Shown here: positions 46,646 through 53,689 of the stretch, in pieces
How the letters are laid out: each line of letters opens with the position of its first letter
Position numbering within the stretch: position 1 is the stretch's first letter
Assembly: GCA_001874305.1 (NCBI GenBank)
Contig: MPCU01000002.1
Location: forward strand, 1-64,000
Source: Bacteriovorax sp. MedPE-SWde
GTDB lineage: Bacteria > Bdellovibrionota > Bacteriovoracia > Bacteriovoracales > Bacteriovoracaceae
Length of the DNA: 64,000 bases
Direction: 5' to 3'
Translations under genes and position numbers: made by a program
The notes under the pieces: model-generated
Seen by the model: only the letters and a program-made list of their open reading frames with translations
Database searches by the model: none
Told to the model about the DNA's origin: nothing

Positions 46646-47455
46646 ATGGCAGTAAGAGAATACACTGAAGAAGAACTACAATTATTTGAAGAAATCAAAA
46701 ACGGTAGAACATTTGAAAAAGACGAAGAGCTTCCACCTCTATACAAGAAAGCACTAAAGAACCTTTTATGGATGCAACATGACTCTGAGTATTCAGGTTC
46801 ACTTGGATATGCTCCATGGATTGATAAAGCTCCAACAATGCAAGAAAAAGTTATTGTTGCTCAAATCGTAAAAGATGAGATGAGACATGCTTCAGTAATT
46901 TATAAGCTTTTAGAAGGTTTAGGAGAGAATGTTCTTGGACATATTGAAAAGTCTGACCTTGCATTTAAATCAGAAGAAGATGAAGCCAATATTGGATTCA
47001 AAAGATTAAAAGAAGATTACCGAGTAAATATCTTTTACTATGGAATCAACTACTGGGAAGACTTCATCCTATTTAACTTTCTTATGGATAGAGCTGCAGG
47101 ACACCAACTTGAAGATACTCTTGAATCAACTTATCTTCCATGGAAGAAAGGAATTGAAGGAATCTACAAAGAAGAAATCATGCATATGGCCCATGGTGAT
47201 AAATGGATCAAAATTCTTGCAAACGGTGACAAGAAAGAATTCCTTCAAGAAAGACTAAACCTATGGTGGCCAAGAGTTATGAATATCTTTGGTTCAACGA
47301 AGGGACGTTCAAATGATCTCTATGTGAATCTAGGTCTTAAAAAGAGAACTAATGCAGTAGTTAGAGATGTGTTCGTAAAAGAAATCCAAGAAATGTGTGA
47401 TGAGGCTGGTCTTATACTTCCTGAGTACAGAGAAGAAGATCAACCACAAAGATAA
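46646..47455 (+). CDS. paaA: PaaA-like phenylacetyl-CoA epoxidase catalytic subunit (diiron)
   Basis: 269 residues of the PaaA/PaaC ferritin-like diiron family, clearly closer to the catalytic PaaA than to PaaC. Residues 44-83 align with PaaA in the pattern HDSEYS ... KAPTM ... VKDEMRHAS, and LNLWWPRVMNIFG at about 205-217 matches the PaaA LWWP/MMFG region. Candidate iron ligands are Glu48, Glu78 with His81, Glu138 (WEDF) and Glu177 with His180 (KEEIMH). It would insert one oxygen atom into the aromatic ring of phenylacetyl-CoA. AAGGAG precedes the ATG. In known systems PaaA works with PaaB, C, D and E; none of those is encoded nearby, so either they are elsewhere or this version is simpler. 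Confidence 0.88.
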   Translation: MAVREYTEEELQLFEEIKNGRTFEKDEELPPLYKKALKNLLWMQHDSEYSGSLGYAPWIDKAPTMQEKVIVAQIVKDEMRHASVIYKLLEGLGENVLGHIEKSDLAFKSEEDEANIGFKRLKEDYRVNIFYYGINYWEDFILFNFLMDRAAGHQLEDTLESTYLPWKKGIEGIYKEEIMHMAHGDKWIKILANGDKKEFLQERLNLWWPRVMNIFGSTKGRSNDLYVNLGLKKRTNAVVRDVFVKEIQEMCDEAGLILPEYREEDQPQR

Positions 47456-47479
47456 AATAAATAAATTACCATATCGATA

Positions 47480-47505
47480 AAGGATGACCGTTTCTGGTCA
47501 TCCTT
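47480..47505 (+). other. Strong hairpin between the paaA-like and paaH-like genes
   Basis: A 10-bp perfect stem, AAGGATGACC with GGTCATCCTT, and a 6-nt loop, in the 72-nt gap inside the operon. There is no T run after it, so it is more likely an RNA processing or stability element than a terminator. Confidence 0.6.
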
Positions 47506-47527
47506 ATACACACAAGGAAAATTCAAC

Positions 47528-48394
47528 ATGGAAATTAAAAAAGTTCTAATTGTTGGTGCTGGAACAATGGGAAGAGGAATCGCTCAGTGGTTTGCACAAC
47601 AAGGAGTAAAGGTTGAACTAGTTGATGCTGTCTTTGAAGTTGCACTAGCTGCACAAGAACTTGCAAATGCCTCATGGGATAAATTACACGCTAAAGCAAA
47701 GTTTAATGAAAAGGAAATTGCTTCCTTTAAGAGTAATTTAACTCCAGTTGAAATTAGTGAACATTCAAATGATTGTGACCTTGTTATTGAGGCCATAATT
47801 GAGAATGTCGATATAAAGAGAGAGTTATTTCAAAAAATAGATATGAATATGAAGAAGGAATGTATCATTGCTTCTAACACTTCAAGCATTCCAATAACGA
47901 CATTAGCGAGAGAGCTTTCACAAGAGAGAAAGACAAAGACCATCGGCCTTCACTTTTTCAACCCTGCTCCAATTATGAAGCTTGTTGAAATTATTGAAAC
48001 GACGTGGACTGACAAGCAGCTAACAAAAGACTTATTTGATTGGTTTTCAAAGAGATCAAAAAAGCCTGCCGTTTGTAAGGACTCACCAGGATTCATCGTA
48101 AATAGAGTAGCAAGAAACTTCTATGGAGAATCTCTTCATATCCTTGAATCATATGATCAAGATAAAGTTGAAGAGATTGATAATGTTTTAAAGAACGTTG
48201 GTGGTTTTAGAATGGGACCTTTTACTCTTATGGACCTAATCGGAATTGATGTAAATTATGATGTGACTCAAAGTGTATGGAAATCATTTTATAACGATCC
48301 ACGTTTTAGACCACATCAAATTCAACGCGAAATGGTAGAGAGTGGAAGAACTGGTAAGAAAGTAAGTGAAGGGTTTTATAAATATGAAAACTAG
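47528..48394 (+). CDS. 3-Hydroxyacyl-CoA dehydrogenase, NAD-binding half of PaaH
   Basis: 288 residues. N-terminal Rossmann fold with GAGTMGRGIAQW (about 11-22), IEAIIEN near 88-94, IASNTSSIPI near 116-125, and HFFNPAPIMKLVEI near 142-155 with the catalytic His, then the first dehydrogenase C-terminal domain (KDSPGFIVNRVAR near 182-194, GPFTLMDLIGID near 235-246). It is a complete short 3-hydroxybutyryl-CoA-type dehydrogenase. In PaaH it oxidises 3-hydroxyadipyl-CoA with NAD+. PaaH proper is about 475 residues with a second C-terminal domain; here that part is encoded by the next gene. The stop overlaps that gene's start by 11 nt. Confidence 0.9.
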   Translation: MEIKKVLIVGAGTMGRGIAQWFAQQGVKVELVDAVFEVALAAQELANASWDKLHAKAKFNEKEIASFKSNLTPVEISEHSNDCDLVIEAIIENVDIKRELFQKIDMNMKKECIIASNTSSIPITTLARELSQERKTKTIGLHFFNPAPIMKLVEIIETTWTDKQLTKDLFDWFSKRSKKPAVCKDSPGFIVNRVARNFYGESLHILESYDQDKVEEIDNVLKNVGGFRMGPFTLMDLIGIDVNYDVTQSVWKSFYNDPRFRPHQIQREMVESGRTGKKVSEGFYKYEN

Positions 48395-49046
48395 ACTAAT
48401 TTTAACATCAAGTAATCACCCACTTGAAAAGAAGTTTAAAACAAAAGAATTTAAATCTATAGAGGTAGACCCAGTAGCTATATGGGAGCTTGATGGCTCA
48501 GACTTTGAAGATGTAGATATTGTCTATGACTTCACTTGTTTTGATAGAGCAACAAAACTGGATTTACTTGAAAAGATCTCTCACCTCCATGAAGGTGAGA
48601 TAATGACTGATCTTACAACAAATTGGGGAGACTATTTCATAGAACACTATCCTCAAATAACAGCGGCATTCGCAGCCGCCTTCTACTCTCCAAAGAATAC
48701 AATTGAAGTCTATTCAAAAGATGTAGAAGCCTATGAAGAAGTTACAGATTTCTTTAAATCAATAGGAATGGAAGTAGAAAATACAAATAGCGTTGGTATC
48801 TGTTTTACTTACCCAAGAGTCATATCAATGATTATAAATGAAGCATATTTTTCTAGTGAAGAAAAAATGGCAACGAATGAAGATATTGATACAGCAATGA
48901 AGTTCGGTGTTAATTATCCTCTTGGTCCATTTGAATGGGCACAGAAGATTGGGCACGACAAAGTAATACTAGTTCTCGATGAACTGTATCAAGTAACAGG
49001 AGATCCTCGCTATAGAGTGAGTAGATCTCTAAGAATGCAAATGTAG
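48384..49046 (+). CDS. C-terminal half of a split PaaH-like 3-hydroxyacyl-CoA dehydrogenase
   Basis: 220 residues from the ATG at 48384; a GTG at 48366 is an alternative. It lacks the NAD-binding Gly-rich loop. Residues 1-130 are a divergent domain with a Rossmann-like strand order, and the second half (CFTYPRVISMIINEAYFSS, NEDIDTAMKFGVNYPLGPFEWAQKIG, YQVTGDPRYRVS) matches the second C-terminal domain of long PaaH-type dehydrogenases. The start overlaps the preceding stop by 11 nt, giving two coupled chains. Probably a partner or substrate-binding subunit for the NAD-binding chain; this is inference. Confidence 0.85.
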   Translation: MKTRLILTSSNHPLEKKFKTKEFKSIEVDPVAIWELDGSDFEDVDIVYDFTCFDRATKLDLLEKISHLHEGEIMTDLTTNWGDYFIEHYPQITAAFAAAFYSPKNTIEVYSKDVEAYEEVTDFFKSIGMEVENTNSVGICFTYPRVISMIINEAYFSSEEKMATNEDIDTAMKFGVNYPLGPFEWAQKIGHDKVILVLDELYQVTGDPRYRVSRSLRMQM

Positions 49047-49054
49047 GAGATAAA

Positions 49055-50251
49055 ATGAAGTCAGTATATATAATACACGCAAAGAGAACACCAATAGGTC
49101 GCTTAGGTGGCAAACTAAGTCATGTCAGAGTCGATGATATGCTGGCCAACCTATTCAGAGAATTTAAGGACTCATTTGATTTTGATATGAAAGAGATTGA
49201 TGATGTTATTGCAGGTTGTGCTAACCAGGCCGGTGAAGACAATAGAAATCTTGCAAGAATGTCTTCACTATTAGCAGGTCTTCCATTCGAAGTCCCAGGA
49301 GTAACACTAAATAGACTATGCGCTTCTAGTTTAGATTCAATTGTCGATGGCTGGTCACGCATACAAGCAGGTGTTGCTGACTGTATTCTAGTTGGTGGTG
49401 CTGAAAGTATGACAAGAGCACCATTTGTTATGTCTAAGCCAAGTGCTGCATTTGGAAGAGATTCTAAAATGTACGATACAACATTTGGCTGGCGTTTTCC
49501 TAACCCAAAGATGAAAGAAATGTTTCCACTCTATGGTATGGGTGAGACAGCTGAAGAGGTAGCAGAAAAACTAAATATTAGCCGCGCAGATCAAGATCAA
49601 TTCGCACTTAATTCACATCTAAAGGCGATTAAGGCATGGGAGCAAGGCAAGTTTAACAACGAAGTAACTCCAGTGGATGTAAAACTAAGAAAGGAATCCT
49701 TTACTGTTTCAAAAGATGAAGGGCCGAGGGCAGATACGACTATTGAAAAGATGTCCAAACTTCGAACAGTATTCAGACAAGATGGAACTGTTACAGCAGG
49801 AAATGCCTCTTCTATGAATGACGGCGCTGCATGTGTAGCTATCGTCTCAGAAGAATTCCTCAAAAGACATAATTTAACTCCCCTAGTAGAAATAACAGGA
49901 GCTGGAGTTAGAGGAATACACCCAAATATTATGGGACTTGGCCCAGTAGAATCAACAAATACACTAATGAGAAAGTTTGGTAAGAAAATATCTGACTTTG
50001 ATGTTGTTGAGTTAAATGAAGCATTTGCTGCACAAAGTTTAGGATGCATTAGAGAGCTTGGTCTTAACGAAGAAATCGTTAACCTCAACGGTGGAGCAAT
50101 TTCTCTTGGACATCCTCTTGGTTGCTCAGGAGCAAGAATAGTAACAACTCTTACTCACATAATGGATCAAAACAAATCTCTAAAAGAAGGATTGGCCTCA
50201 ATGTGTATTGGAGTCGGTCAAGGTGTATCACTCTCAGTTAAGAACTGTTAG
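49055..50251 (+). CDS. paaJ: 3-Oxoadipyl-CoA/3-oxo-5,6-dehydrosuberyl-CoA thiolase, PaaJ-like
   Basis: 398-residue thiolase. GEDNRNLARMSSLLAGLP near 55-72 and NRLCASSLDS with nucleophile Cys89 are the PaaJ/PcaF pattern, followed by GGAESMTRAPFVM, DTTFGWRFPNP, the GMGETAEEVA loop, NEAFAAQSLGC, GGAISLGHPLGCSGAR (His catalytic) and MCIGVGQGVSL with the second catalytic Cys. It cleaves 3-oxoadipyl-CoA with CoA to acetyl-CoA and succinyl-CoA. It is the last gene of the operon, 8 nt after the PaaH C-terminal half, and a hairpin follows. Confidence 0.92.
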   Translation: MKSVYIIHAKRTPIGRLGGKLSHVRVDDMLANLFREFKDSFDFDMKEIDDVIAGCANQAGEDNRNLARMSSLLAGLPFEVPGVTLNRLCASSLDSIVDGWSRIQAGVADCILVGGAESMTRAPFVMSKPSAAFGRDSKMYDTTFGWRFPNPKMKEMFPLYGMGETAEEVAEKLNISRADQDQFALNSHLKAIKAWEQGKFNNEVTPVDVKLRKESFTVSKDEGPRADTTIEKMSKLRTVFRQDGTVTAGNASSMNDGAACVAIVSEEFLKRHNLTPLVEITGAGVRGIHPNIMGLGPVESTNTLMRKFGKKISDFDVVELNEAFAAQSLGCIRELGLNEEIVNLNGGAISLGHPLGCSGARIVTTLTHIMDQNKSLKEGLASMCIGVGQGVSLSVKNC

Positions 50252-50262
50252 AGAGCTATAAT

Positions 50263-50290
50263 ATTAGAGACTCTTTAAAGGGTCTCTAAT
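50263..50290. terminator. Long-stem hairpin between paaJ and the trypsin-fold lipoprotein gene
   Basis: Bases 50263-50275 pair with 50278-50290, with two G-T pairs, around a TTTAAA centre. It lies 12 nt after the paaJ stop and overlaps the convergent stop. The T runs are short, so termination in either direction is plausible but not strong. Confidence 0.55.
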
Positions 50291-51512
50291 TACATGCAGG
50301 AAGTTCGAACTGAGTAAAGAATTTACCGTCTACAAAAACATCTAAGCTAAATTCACCCCAAAGTGTAGCTTGTATACCAGTAGTAACTCTTTTAGAGCTG
50401 TAGCAATATTCAAGGTTTCCATCTCTAAGCTCGTAATAGCTATTTAAAGATGGGAAGAATTCGCAAACCCTTACATTTATCGAAGTATCTGCGACACATT
50501 TCTCATGCTCAACATTATAAAATGACTTCACTGAATCTTTCTTATGCTTAATTGTGAAAACTTTATTAGTCAGTGCCTTCTTCTTAGAATAGAAAACTCT
50601 CGTCAAAGAAGAGAAGTATTGTCTCAACGATCGGGTCGACTTCTTTTTTTCACACTCTTTTTTGTTCTTTTCACTGATTTTGTGGCCTGGAAAATAAGTT
50701 GGTAGAGAATTAATCACACACGATAGCGGCGAAGCATACATAAGACTTCTACCAGCTTTACCATTCATATAGCGATCATAGTCATAAGAACGCTTTTCTC
50801 CACCCCAAATAAGACCTACTGTTTCTCCATTAGAATTAACCATTCCAGCACCAGTATGACCAATCTTTACAGGACAGTTTTTAAAAGCAGATGTTTTACC
50901 GCTTCCTTGAGAAGTGTGAGGATATCGAATATTTCTCTTCGTCACTCGACAGTATTTATTTTTCTTTAAAGTAAAAACATCGTTCTTATATGATTTTGTT
51001 GCTTTCCAAAATGAATAGCTCTCACGAGACTTAAATCCACCAACATTAATCTTAACAGGCTCTACATCTAATTCACGATCAAGCTCTACTAAAGCAAAAT
51101 CAACTTTGTATCTACTTGATGTACCTTCACTCTTAAAAAGTACCTTCTTACAAACAGCACTATTATTGAATATGTCTTTTACGGCAAAATTTTGACCACA
51201 AAGATTACTATCCTTAACATAAGAGTCTCTTACACAATTTGAACTAGTCGCTATTATATTCTTAGCGACAAAGAAGCCTGAACAATGAAAGTTCTCGGCC
51301 CTTCTATTTTTTCCATTTAAAATTAAACCGTATGAAGTTGGACAGTTCTTATCACGGCATTCAAAAAGTATCTTGTCCGCAAGTTCATTTACATTACGGG
51401 TTTCAAGACCTGAATTGCCGCGCAAAATCTGAGGATCTGTTTGATCCTTTTTTGCTCCACAACCAACAAGTGTTCCCATTACAAGGAGTTTATATATCAA
51501 CTTCTTCTTCAT
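50286..51512 (-). CDS. Trypsin-fold lipoprotein with substituted catalytic residues (pseudoprotease candidate)
   Basis: 408 residues from the ATG at 51512 (AGAAGGG 8 nt before it; longer frames start at 51617 and 51530). Lipobox Thr-Leu-Val-Gly-Cys ends at residue 18. Residues 40-270 have the chymotrypsin-fold pattern: FHCSGFFVAKNIIATSSNC, where the usual His of Thr-Ala-Ala-His-Cys is Asn92; VDFALVEL with Asp138 kept; and IGHTGAGMV, where the Gly-Asp-Ser-Gly nucleophile is Thr220. A charged Lys-rich segment and an approximately 80-residue C-terminal domain follow. Two of three catalytic residues are changed, so protease activity is doubtful; binding or regulatory use is inference. Confidence 0.85.
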   Translation of the reverse strand: MKKKLIYKLLVMGTLVGCGAKKDQTDPQILRGNSGLETRNVNELADKILFECRDKNCPTSYGLILNGKNRRAENFHCSGFFVAKNIIATSSNCVRDSYVKDSNLCGQNFAVKDIFNNSAVCKKVLFKSEGTSSRYKVDFALVELDRELDVEPVKINVGGFKSRESYSFWKATKSYKNDVFTLKKNKYCRVTKRNIRYPHTSQGSGKTSAFKNCPVKIGHTGAGMVNSNGETVGLIWGGEKRSYDYDRYMNGKAGRSLMYASPLSCVINSLPTYFPGHKISEKNKKECEKKKSTRSLRQYFSSLTRVFYSKKKALTNKVFTIKHKKDSVKSFYNVEHEKCVADTSINVRVCEFFPSLNSYYELRDGNLEYCYSSKRVTTGIQATLWGEFSLDVFVDGKFFTQFELPACN

Positions 51513-51619
51513 AGTATTGCCCTTCTCCATAGTATAAATATCACAACAAATCCTATTTGAGCGCCTATTTATAGGAGGTTTAGCTATTCTAATGAAAAAA
51601 TAACAAAAGGCTTGCAACT

Positions 51620-52054
51620 GTGCGTCATTGTGATAGCTATAAGTATATGAAAATAGTAAGCGCGTGTCTCGCAGGTGTAAATTGTAGGTATGACTGTAAG
51701 CATCAAGAGAGACTAAATATTGTAGAGATGGTCAAAAACGGAGAAGCACTCCCAATTTGTCCTGAACAACTTGGTGGTCTTTCAACACCAAGGCCACCTG
51801 CAGAGATCATTGGATCTAAAGTAATCACTAATGAAGGTGTTGAAGTTACAGACCAATTCAACCATGGTGCTCAAGAGGCGCTTAAAATCACGAAGCTAGC
51901 AGGTGTAAAGAAGGCACTATTAAAGAGCAAATCACCAATGTGTGGTAGTGGAAAAATCTATGATGGTACTTACAGCGGTAACCTTAAGAAAGGTGATGGA
52001 GTTTTTGCAAAACTACTGAAAGAGAACGGGATCGAAGTTGAATCTGTCGATTAA
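51620..52054 (+). CDS. DUF523 family protein
   Basis: 144 residues. The DUF523 signatures are all visible: VSACLAGVNCRYDCKHQ near 13-29, ICPEQLGGLSTPRPPAEI near 46-63 and LKSKSPMCG near 100-108, giving four conserved Cys. The family is widespread but functionally undefined; the Cys set suggests metal or redox chemistry. The GTG at 51620 has AAAGG 9 nt upstream; an ATG at 51647 fits the family's usual N-terminus better but has no Shine-Dalgarno sequence, so the start is uncertain. The neighbours give no hint of function. Confidence 0.88.
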   Translation: MRHCDSYKYMKIVSACLAGVNCRYDCKHQERLNIVEMVKNGEALPICPEQLGGLSTPRPPAEIIGSKVITNEGVEVTDQFNHGAQEALKITKLAGVKKALLKSKSPMCGSGKIYDGTYSGNLKKGDGVFAKLLKENGIEVESVD

Positions 52055-52149
52055 TTTACTAATATTCACCTATCTTAATATTCCTTAATTCAAAATAAGC
52101 TGCTTAAAAAAAATGAAATTGATAAACTAGATAAAACAGGGAAACAATC

Positions 52150-52536
52150 ATGAACTTCGAAAGTCTACAACGAAATATGATTAGTGAATCAAATGCTAGA
52201 GTCCAAAGCATTTCCACTTGTATAGAAAATGTACTCTCACATAATCTCGAATGGTATGTAGTTCAAGACAATATTCATATAAAAATAAACTTCCTCATAA
52301 ATATTCTTGATGAGTATGATCTCATTGAGATTTGCGAACACCTTCAAATAATTAAAGAATCCTTAACTGGTGTTGTTAGCATGCCTCACCTAAGAGTTAT
52401 TCTCTCTGAAATGAAAGAAGTTCAAAATGCGATTGCTAATAAAGAATTTAATTTTTCCCAAATTCAATTTCAAGGTCTTTTGAGCTTAGATATAGAAAAC
52501 TATTTTCGTGGAGAGAGCTTATTTAGCATCTCATAA
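52150..52536 (+). CDS. Small helical protein, function unknown
   Basis: 128 residues, no signal peptide and no membrane segment. Secondary structure looks wholly helical, with leucine/isoleucine-rich amphipathic stretches (DEYDLIEICEHLQIIKESL). GGGAAA precedes the ATG by several bases. It is a single gene convergent with flagellin, sharing one terminator. No family recognised; a partner in motility regulation is possible only from location. Confidence 0.65.
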   Translation: MNFESLQRNMISESNARVQSISTCIENVLSHNLEWYVVQDNIHIKINFLINILDEYDLIEICEHLQIIKESLTGVVSMPHLRVILSEMKEVQNAIANKEFNFSQIQFQGLLSLDIENYFRGESLFSIS

Positions 52537-52544
52537 AATAAAAA

Positions 52545-52564
52545 GGCCCCGAATTCTCGGGGCC
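52545..52564. terminator. Terminator shared by the small helical gene and flagellin
   Basis: GGCCCCGA and TCGGGGCC form an 8-bp stem with loop ATTC. The minus strand has TTTTTATTTTA right after it, an excellent terminator for flagellin; the plus strand has a TTCCTTTTTG run slightly further on. Confidence 0.9.
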
Positions 52565-52601
52565 AGTGTTCCTTTTTGTAATTTTTTTATCGTAAGAGTT
52601 A

Positions 52602-53435
52602 TTAACCGATAAGCTTTAGTGCAGCTTGTCCTTGTGCGTTTGATTGAGCAAGAACAGAAGTACCAGCATTTGTTAAGATGTCTAGTTTTGTTTTCTTCGC
52701 TGTTTCTGCTGCATAGTCAGTGTCTCTAATACGAGAGTTTGCAGCACTTAAGTTCTCTGAACTTACCTGCAAGTTTTGAACCGTAGAAGATAGTCTGTTT
52801 TGTTTTGCCCCAAGCTCTGCTCTTTGACCAGAAACTTGTTGAATTGCATTATCAATCGCTGATAAACCATTTTGAGCATCTTCTTTAGAAGATACTGCTA
52901 GTCCATCTACCCCTAAACTTCCAATTGAAGAGTTTAAAAGTTCTGTATCAAATGAAATTCTATCTTGAAAATCGTCATTATTAATACCGATTTGGAAATC
53001 ATAGTTGTCACCTTCACCATTTAGAAGCTTCTTACCGTTAAATTCCGTAACCTGAGAAATTCTTTCCATTTCTTGCTTTAAGTTTTGATATTCTAGATCA
53101 GTAAACTTTCTCTCTGTATCTCCAACTGTATCAGATGCAGATTGTACCGAAAGCTCTCTTAATCTAATAAGAATATTAGAGATCTCATTAAGTCCACCCT
53201 CAGCAGTTTGAATCATTGAAATACCATCATTTGCATTTCTTTCTGCTTGATTAGTTGATCTTACTTGTGCCTTTAATTTCTCAGAGATTGCTAGACCGGC
53301 AGCATCATCAGCAGAACGTACAATTCTTGTACCTGAAGATAATTTACCTAGAGTGTTTGCCTGATCTTTGTTGTTAGTGCTTAATGTTCTTTGTGCTGCT
53401 AGTGATGTAACGTTCGTGTTAATTCGTAAACCCAT
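52602..53435 (-). CDS. fliC: Flagellin
   Basis: Flagellar filament subunit, 277 residues from the ATG at 53435, which has GGAGG 6 nt before it; a longer frame to 53495 lacks this. The N-terminal D0/D1 region begins GLRINTNVTSLAAQR and continues with KLSSGTRIVRSADDAAGLAISE; the C-terminal region has NRLSSTVQNLQVSSENLSAANSRI and ends QAALKLIG. The variable centre is short, so there is no large D2/D3 domain. No export signal peptide, as expected for type III export. A FliA-type promoter lies 124 nt upstream and a strong terminator follows. Confidence 0.97.
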   Translation of the reverse strand: MGLRINTNVTSLAAQRTLSTNNKDQANTLGKLSSGTRIVRSADDAAGLAISEKLKAQVRSTNQAERNANDGISMIQTAEGGLNEISNILIRLRELSVQSASDTVGDTERKFTDLEYQNLKQEMERISQVTEFNGKKLLNGEGDNYDFQIGINNDDFQDRISFDTELLNSSIGSLGVDGLAVSSKEDAQNGLSAIDNAIQQVSGQRAELGAKQNRLSSTVQNLQVSSENLSAANSRIRDTDYAAETAKKTKLDILTNAGTSVLAQSNAQGQAALKLIG

Positions 53436-53558
53436 TGATGCCTCCTTGATCATCCTATCCATTCTGGAGTTCGACCCTTCAACCGTGAGGATCAATAAGC
53501 TTACTGCTATTGTGATTAAATTTTATAAAATGAAAGGACTCTTGTCCTGACAATTACT

Positions 53559-53585
53559 TTTTCGGTGCAGTATTTGGAATCTTTA
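53559..53585 (-). promoter_or_regulatory. FliA (sigma-28) promoter of flagellin
   Basis: On the minus strand TAAAGATT (53585-53578), exactly 11 nt, ACCGAAAA (53566-53559). Matches TAAAGTTT-N11-GCCGATAA at 7/8 and 6/8. It leaves a leader of roughly 115 nt before the ATG, in which AGGAC/GTCCT and other short dyads occur. Confidence 0.88.
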
Positions 53586-53654
53586 GGAAAAATATAGCTT
53601 TTCTCAAAATTATTTTATCTTGATTAAAAACAGGGTCTTATCCCCTCTTTTTTC

Positions 53655-53682
53655 TAAGGAGATTCCATCCTTATACCGATAA
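53655..53682 (+). promoter_or_regulatory. FliA-type minus-10 element immediately before the CheY-module operon
   Basis: ACCGATAA at 53675-53682 matches the GCCGATAA element at 7/8, with a weak TAAGGAGA at 53655-53662. Only 7 nt separate it from the ATG at 53690, so transcription would begin at the start codon (leaderless mRNA). The AAGGAG in the -35 area is too far from the ATG to act as a ribosome site. Confidence 0.5.
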
Positions 53683-53689
53683 AAATAGC

